Below are positions 7,560 to 11,221 of a DNA stretch of 11,221 nucleotides, in pieces. Location: NCBI GenBank assembly GCA_902516225.1, contig CABXXS010000029.1, positions 1 through 11,221 of the forward strand, written 5' to 3'. Made by a program: the position numbers and the translations under genes. Source of the DNA: Puniceicoccaceae bacterium. GTDB lineage: Bacteria > Verrucomicrobiota > Verrucomicrobiae > Opitutales > Coraliomargaritaceae. Numbering within the stretch: the stretch's first letter is position 1; every line of letters begins with the position of its first letter. The notes beneath the pieces are model-generated. The model worked only from the letters and a program-made list of their open reading frames with translations, was not told the origin of the DNA and did no database searches.

Positions 7560-8698
7560 TAGTTCCTGGCAGCACAATAGGTATTTTAGGAGGCGGACAA
7601 CTCGGACGTATGCTGATACTAGCTGGACGATCGTTGGGCTATCGATTTCATGTTTTTGAACCAAAAGGCCCATGCTCGGCTGGCATGGTTGCTGATCTTG
7701 AGATCAATGCTAATTACGACAATGAGGAAGAACTACGTCGTTTTGCTCAAGGTGTGGACGTCATTACTTTGGAATTTGAAAATATTCCAGCGGAAGTTAT
7801 TAATTTTTTGAGTGTTATTAAACCCGTACTACCTGGGCGCGAGGCGCTACACATATGTCAGCACCGCCAACGCGAGAAAGACTTTCTCAAGAACAACGAT
7901 TTGCCATGCGCGCCATTTGAATACGCTGACTCTGCTGTGAGTTTAAAGCTCGCAGTCCAAGCCATTGGCTTTCCTTGCGTAATTAAAACAGCAGCTTTCG
8001 GGTACGACGGTAAAGGTCAAATCAAGCTCAAGACAGCTGAAGAGGCCGCCGATTGCGACTATCTTTGGGAGTTCCTTGAGAACCCATCCCGTGTAGTAGT
8101 AGAAAAATGGATTGACCACATCGGCGAATTTTCTGTGGTCTGTGCACGCAAGGCCGACGCAAGCAAGTCCACTTTTCCTATGGCGGAAAATATACATGTT
8201 AACCACATACTGCACGCTTCGATAGTACCCGCTAGGGTAACCGAGGCCACTCAAGCCTCTGGTGCTGAGCTAGCTTGCAAGATTGCAGATCTACTTGATG
8301 TGGTAGGTCTGATCGCAGTAGAACTTTTTCTGCAAGAAGATGGAAGTCTGGTCATCAACGAGATGGCTCCTCGCCCACACAACTCAGGGCACTACTCTAT
8401 AGATGGATGTGTGACTAGCCAGTTCGAGCAACATGTCCGCGCGGTGACCAATCTACCCTTTGGCTCAACCAAACTTCTAAATAATACGGTAATGATCAAT
8501 CTGTTGGGCGATCTATGGGAAAATGGCGAGCCCGACTGGGAGGGATTACTACGCGACCCGCGAGCCAAAATTCACCTCTACGATAAGGGCGAAGCACGCG
8601 CTGGGCGAAAGATGGGGCACTTCACCATACTGGGCGACGATGTAGATGAAACCCTAGAGTCGGCGCAAGCGTACTTCGATAAATTGTCTACTTTGTAA
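7556..8698 (+). CDS. purK: PurK, N5-carboxyaminoimidazole ribonucleotide synthase
   Basis: PurK is an ATP-grasp enzyme that joins bicarbonate to AIR with ATP to give N5-CAIR, the substrate of PurE. The 380-residue protein has GGGQLGRM (12-19) at the N-terminal fold, EFENIP (73-78), the ATP-grasp glycine loop FGYDGKGQ (148-155), [11 protein letters not shown] (183-193), the metal and substrate region [18 protein letters not shown] (268-285), and the C-terminal AGRKMGH (349-355). All are typical of PurK and the length fits the family. The ATG (7556-7558) overlaps the purE stop (7557-7559), so the two are a coupled operon. No intrinsic terminator with a T-run follows. Confidence 0.97.
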   Translation: MIVPGSTIGILGGGQLGRMLILAGRSLGYRFHVFEPKGPCSAGMVADLEINANYDNEEELRRFAQGVDVITLEFENIPAEVINFLSVIKPVLPGREALHICQHRQREKDFLKNNDLPCAPFEYADSAVSLKLAVQAIGFPCVIKTAAFGYDGKGQIKLKTAEEAADCDYLWEFLENPSRVVVEKWIDHIGEFSVVCARKADASKSTFPMAENIHVNHILHASIVPARVTEATQASGAELACKIADLLDVVGLIAVELFLQEDGSLVINEMAPRPHNSGHYSIDGCVTSQFEQHVRAVTNLPFGSTKLLNNTVMINLLGDLWENGEPDWEGLLRDPRAKIHLYDKGEARAGRKMGHFTILGDDVDETLESAQAYFDKLSTL

Positions 8699-8737
8699 CG
8701 CTAGGATCAAGGGTGCTTACCCGAACTTCAGGGCGAT

Positions 8738-8766
8738 GGTTAAGAAAATGGGTTAAGTCTTATAAT
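8738..8766 (+). promoter_or_regulatory. putative trpE promoter with GGTTAAG direct repeats
   Basis: In the 179-bp gap between purK and trpE a perfect TATAAT (8761-8766) lies 111 bp before the trpE start. Two direct copies of GGTTAAG (8738-8744 and 8751-8757) sit just upstream, where an activator or a repressor could bind. The -35 match is weak (TTAAGA at 8740-8745, 15-bp spacer). I see no Trp-rich leader peptide, no attenuator and no T-box in the remaining leader. AGGAG at 8808-8812 is 65 nt from the start codon. Confidence 0.4.
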
Positions 8767-8877
8767 CCTATTTTATCCATTACTTCTTAGCTAAAATAAA
8801 TTCTATTAGGAGTGGATAGGTCACAAAAATTTATTCGACCTTCACTTCTCAATCTCCGATGGTCATTGTGATCTATT

Positions 8878-10371
8878 ATGAATATTCAGCCCTCTAGGTC
8901 AGAATTTGAGCAGCTCTCCCAAGAAGGGAAGACGATCCCCGTCTACCTAGATCTCACAGCCGACTGCGAGACTCCACTGGGAGCCTACTCCAAGATACGC
9001 CAAGAGAGACCTTCCTTTCTCTTTGAGTCGATCGTTGGAGGAGAACGAATCAACCGCTTTTCTTTTCTGGGCGCAAATCCACGAAAGGTTTTTCGCATTT
9101 TTGCCGAAGAAACAAAGATCCACCACAACTCGGGCGAGATCGAAACTGTGGCAACTCCAGAAGATCCACTGCAATTGATAGAATCCGAGATGGCACAGTA
9201 TAAGCCAGTTGATTTACCAAACATGCCCCCCTTCTCTGGCGGAGCCGTGGGCTTCGTTGGGCACGAGTTTATACACAGTATCGAACCGTCCGTACCAAAA
9301 CCTCTGGGAAATCCCTTAAATACCCCAATTCTTTACTATTTAATTACTGACTCAGTCCTGGTATTTGACCACGTGCGTCAAATACTGCGCATCTGTGTAC
9401 ATGCCCATATAACGCAGCGTACTTCTAGCGATGCTTACGATAAAGCGGTTGCAGAAATTAAGCGAATCTATGGCCTTTTAGAGCAGCAAAGCTCGGTCAG
9501 TCACCGTTGTATTAGCGAACCGAGTGAAGTGGTCGTTCCAGCCGGTAATTACAGTCAAGAAAGCTTTGAAACCGCAGTCGATACAGTCAAGGACTACGTA
9601 CGCTCAGGAGATGTCATACAAACTGTTCTCTCTCAACGTTTTAATAAAAAATTTAAACCCTCTCCAATTGACCTCTACCGTGCCCTTCGTACGGTTAATC
9701 CTTCCCCTTATATGTTCTTGGTAGAAGACGCTGATTTTTCCGTCGTTGGTGCCTCGCCAGAAGTCCATGTGCGCCTCAGCGCAGACAAGGTAGAAATACG
9801 CCCCATTGCTGGCACTCGCAAGCGCGGTAAAAACGAGGCGGAAGATATTGCACTAGAAAACGATCTACTCGCAGATAAGAAGGAAAAGGCAGAACACCTT
9901 ATGCTCGTAGACTTAGCTCGTAATGATATTGGACGTGTATGCCAATATGGCACAATTAAAGTGCCCGATTACATGAGAATTGAGCGTTATTCACACGTTA
10001 TGCACATTGTTTCTCAAGTCGAAGGCACATTGCGCCCAGAGTGTAACGCTTACGATTTACTGCGCGCAACTTTTCCCGCCGGCACTCTAAGCGGCGCGCC
10101 TAAAGTACGCGCATTGCAGATTATTTCAGAACTAGAAGGAAGCCAACGAGGCATTTACGGAGGGGCGCTAGGGTATTTCGGCTTCGATGGAAACCATGAC
10201 TCCTGCATATGCATACGCACTGCAGTGATAAAAGATGGTCAGATTTATATTCAATCAGGTGCAGGCATAGTAGCCGATTCTGTGCCAGAGAACGAATTTA
10301 TGGAGACAGTCAATAAGGCCAAAGGTATGCTAAAAGCTGTCTCTCTAGCAGAAAAAATGTCTGCCGGCTAA
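8878..10371 (+). CDS. trpE: TrpE, anthranilate synthase component I
   Basis: TrpE turns chorismate into anthranilate, the first committed step of tryptophan synthesis, with ammonia supplied by the TrpG glutaminase. The 497-residue protein has the N-terminal domain with the tryptophan feedback motif LLES-x10-S as LFES (48-51) plus Ser62, and NPSPYMF (274-280), which separates TrpE from PabB. The chorismate-binding domain shows PIAGTRKRG (309-317), EHLMLVDLARNDIGRV (339-354), TFPAGTLSGAPKVRA (398-412), GIYGGALGYFG (425-435), IRTAV (446-450) and GAGIVADSVPENEF (461-474). These residues imply an active, Trp-inhibited enzyme. No trpG or other trp gene lies in the window. The frame is closed upstream by TGA at 8869, so ATG 8878 is the first usable start; it lacks a Shine-Dalgarno. 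Confidence 0.95.
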   Translation: MNIQPSRSEFEQLSQEGKTIPVYLDLTADCETPLGAYSKIRQERPSFLFESIVGGERINRFSFLGANPRKVFRIFAEETKIHHNSGEIETVATPEDPLQLIESEMAQYKPVDLPNMPPFSGGAVGFVGHEFIHSIEPSVPKPLGNPLNTPILYYLITDSVLVFDHVRQILRICVHAHITQRTSSDAYDKAVAEIKRIYGLLEQQSSVSHRCISEPSEVVVPAGNYSQESFETAVDTVKDYVRSGDVIQTVLSQRFNKKFKPSPIDLYRALRTVNPSPYMFLVEDADFSVVGASPEVHVRLSADKVEIRPIAGTRKRGKNEAEDIALENDLLADKKEKAEHLMLVDLARNDIGRVCQYGTIKVPDYMRIERYSHVMHIVSQVEGTLRPECNAYDLLRATFPAGTLSGAPKVRALQIISELEGSQRGIYGGALGYFGFDGNHDSCICIRTAVIKDGQIYIQSGAGIVADSVPENEFMETVNKAKGMLKAVSLAEKMSAG

Positions 10372-10388
10372 GCTTTTTAGGCTTTTTT
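10368..10388 (+). terminator. weak intrinsic terminator after trpE
   Basis: An imperfect stem, CTAAG (10368-10372) with TTTAG (10376-10380) and one G-T wobble, is followed after two bases by six Ts (10383-10388). The stem is short and overlaps the trpE stop codon, so termination is probably partial. Confidence 0.4.
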
Positions 10389-10416
10389 GTAAGGCTAACG
10401 CATGTGCTTCGATAAT
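10387..10416 (+). promoter_or_regulatory. possible promoter of the sigma factor gene
   Basis: TTGTAA (10387-10392, 4/6 to the -35 consensus) and GATAAT (10411-10416, 5/6 to the -10 consensus) are 18 bp apart. They lie 72 bp before the sigma factor start. A second candidate -10, TATTAT, is at 10431-10436. Confidence 0.35.
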
Positions 10417-10487
10417 TACCAGGACAGAGGTATTATCTTTTGCCCGAAAGTAGAAGTATCATCCAAAAATTTGATCCTTACAAAGCT

Positions 10488-11221
10488 ATGGCACAATCAG
10501 TCAAAATTAATCGCAGTCGCACAAATTCTCCAACCTCGCACGTACCAAGGTCTAGGATTGAAAAATCCGAAGCTAGTTCTGACTTGCGAGAGCTACCTAC
10601 TACGGATCGCAACGCAATGCGAACCTATATGCAAGAGATAGGGAAGACACCTTTGTTGAGCAAACAAGAGGAGATCGAGCTAGCCGCTCGCATACAAGCG
10701 GGAGATAAAGCTGCTCGCGACCACATGATTTCTGCGAACCTACGGCTTGTGGTAAAAATTGCATATGATTATAATAATTTTGGACTCCCTTTATTAGATC
10801 TAATCAGCGAGGGTAATATAGGCCTTATTAAGGCAGTCGAACGCTTTGACCCATCTAAAGGGGGTAAACTCAGTACATATGCAGCATGGTGGATTAAGCA
10901 GTCCATAAAGCGTGCACTAGCTAATCAAAGTAAGACCATTCGGATGCCTGTCCACCTTGTCGACCGCATTGCCAAAATGCGTAAAGTCACCGCCCAACTT
11001 GCAGATGAGCTAGACCGGGAACCATCAGACGAAGAAATTGGTTACGTGATGGATATGCCAGTCAATAAGGTAGCTCACCTAAAATCGGTTAGCATTCGCC
11101 CAGCATCTCTCGACGCCCCTATTGGTGAAGACGGAGAGACTACTTTTGGCGAACTAGTGCACAATGAAGATGAATCCACTCCACGAGACAACTTAGAGGA
11201 GAAGTCAATTAATCAAGATAT
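10488..11221 (+). CDS. rpoD: RpoD/SigA-type sigma-70 factor (5' part, runs off the window)
   Basis: Sigma factors direct RNA polymerase to promoters. The visible 244 residues hold region 1.2 (about 40-75, MRTYMQEIGKTPLLSKQEEI), region 2 (about 80-150: ISANLRLVVKIAYDYNNFGL, LLDLISEGNIGLIKAVERFD, KLSTYAAWWIKQSIKRALAN) and region 3 (about 155-235: IRMPVHLVDRIAKMRK, ASLDAPIGEDGETTFGELV). Region 4, the -35 binding part, lies beyond the edge. Only a short basic Ser/Arg-rich tail (1-40) precedes region 1.2, so the autoinhibitory region 1.1 of E. coli RpoD is missing. I chose ATG 10488 because it gives a short leader; TTG 10440 is the only other in-frame candidate before the stop at 10413, and internal Met at 10617 would cut into region 1.2. 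It could be the main sigma factor or a close group 2 relative; the symbol is therefore tentative. Confidence 0.85.
   Translation, partial: MAQSVKINRSRTNSPTSHVPRSRIEKSEASSDLRELPTTDRNAMRTYMQEIGKTPLLSKQEEIELAARIQAGDKAARDHMISANLRLVVKIAYDYNNFGLPLLDLISEGNIGLIKAVERFDPSKGGKLSTYAAWWIKQSIKRALANQSKTIRMPVHLVDRIAKMRKVTAQLADELDREPSDEEIGYVMDMPVNKVAHLKSVSIRPASLDAPIGEDGETTFGELVHNEDESTPRDNLEEKSINQD

Noticed and set aside
8711..8722. Hairpin GGGT-GCTT-ACCC after purK
   Set aside because: Only 4 bp of stem and no T-run; too weak for a terminator.
8774..8818. TATCCA/TGGATA pairing in the trpE leader as a possible attenuator
   Set aside because: Six AT-rich pairs across a 33-nt loop, with no terminator hairpin and no Trp-rich leader peptide. 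The only short frame there (GTG 8812 to TGA 8869) has a single Trp codon.
8859..8916. Short frame MVIVIYYEYSAL overlapping the trpE start
   Set aside because: It has no ribosome binding site and no Trp codon; probably chance.
10402..10641. 79-codon plus-strand frame beginning MCFDNYQ after trpE
   Set aside because: It overlaps the start of the sigma factor in another frame. The sigma frame, starting at 10488, has unmistakable sigma-70 motifs.
1..11221. Mobile element, CRISPR array, phage or defence island
   Set aside because: I found no transposase, integrase, regularly spaced repeats or defence-type proteins. All large genes are conserved housekeeping genes of similar base composition.

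Overview
This is a stretch of ordinary bacterial chromosome, densely packed with housekeeping genes; I see no insertion sequence, prophage, CRISPR array or toxin cassette. The proteins most resemble those of Verrucomicrobiota, perhaps the Opitutae. That placement rests on the look of the L21 N-terminus ([14 protein letters not shown]), the sigma factor core (STYAAWWIKQSIKRALANQ) and HtpG, and was not tested by a search. Most genes lack a clear Shine-Dalgarno sequence next to the start codon.

Layout, left to right. Positions 1-73 may hold the last codons of an unidentified upstream gene. The chaperone gene htpG follows, with a close downstream partner encoding a predicted exported nuclease: signal peptide, staphylococcal-nuclease fold, ComEA-like helix-hairpin-helix and an unrecognised C-terminal domain. 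Next is the ribosomal protein pair rplU-rpmA (L21-L27), closed by a strong intrinsic terminator at 3957-3985. Convergent to it, on the minus strand, are a small TPR-protein gene and priA (replication restart helicase), probably one transcript. A plus-strand tRNA-His(GTG) gene at 6843-6920 is transcribed divergently from the TPR gene. It is followed by purE-purK, which share an ATGA stop/start overlap and encode the two-step N5-CAIR route from AIR to CAIR in purine synthesis. Then come trpE (anthranilate synthase component I, with the tryptophan feedback motif intact) and the 5' part of a sigma-70 gene that runs off the right edge at 11221.

The genes cover protein folding, translation, replication restart, purine and tryptophan synthesis, and transcription. 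They form no single pathway. Real functional couplings are htpG with the nuclease gene (33 bp apart, no terminator seen between them), rplU-rpmA, TPR-priA and purE-purK.

The items most worth a second look are the nuclease/helix-hairpin-helix fusion; the untranslated leader of rplU, with a well-placed Shine-Dalgarno that serves only an 8-codon micro-ORF and a hairpin before the real start; a perfect inverted repeat across the putative -10 region of tRNA-His; and direct repeats just upstream of a TATAAT box before trpE. No convincing new multi-gene system was found.
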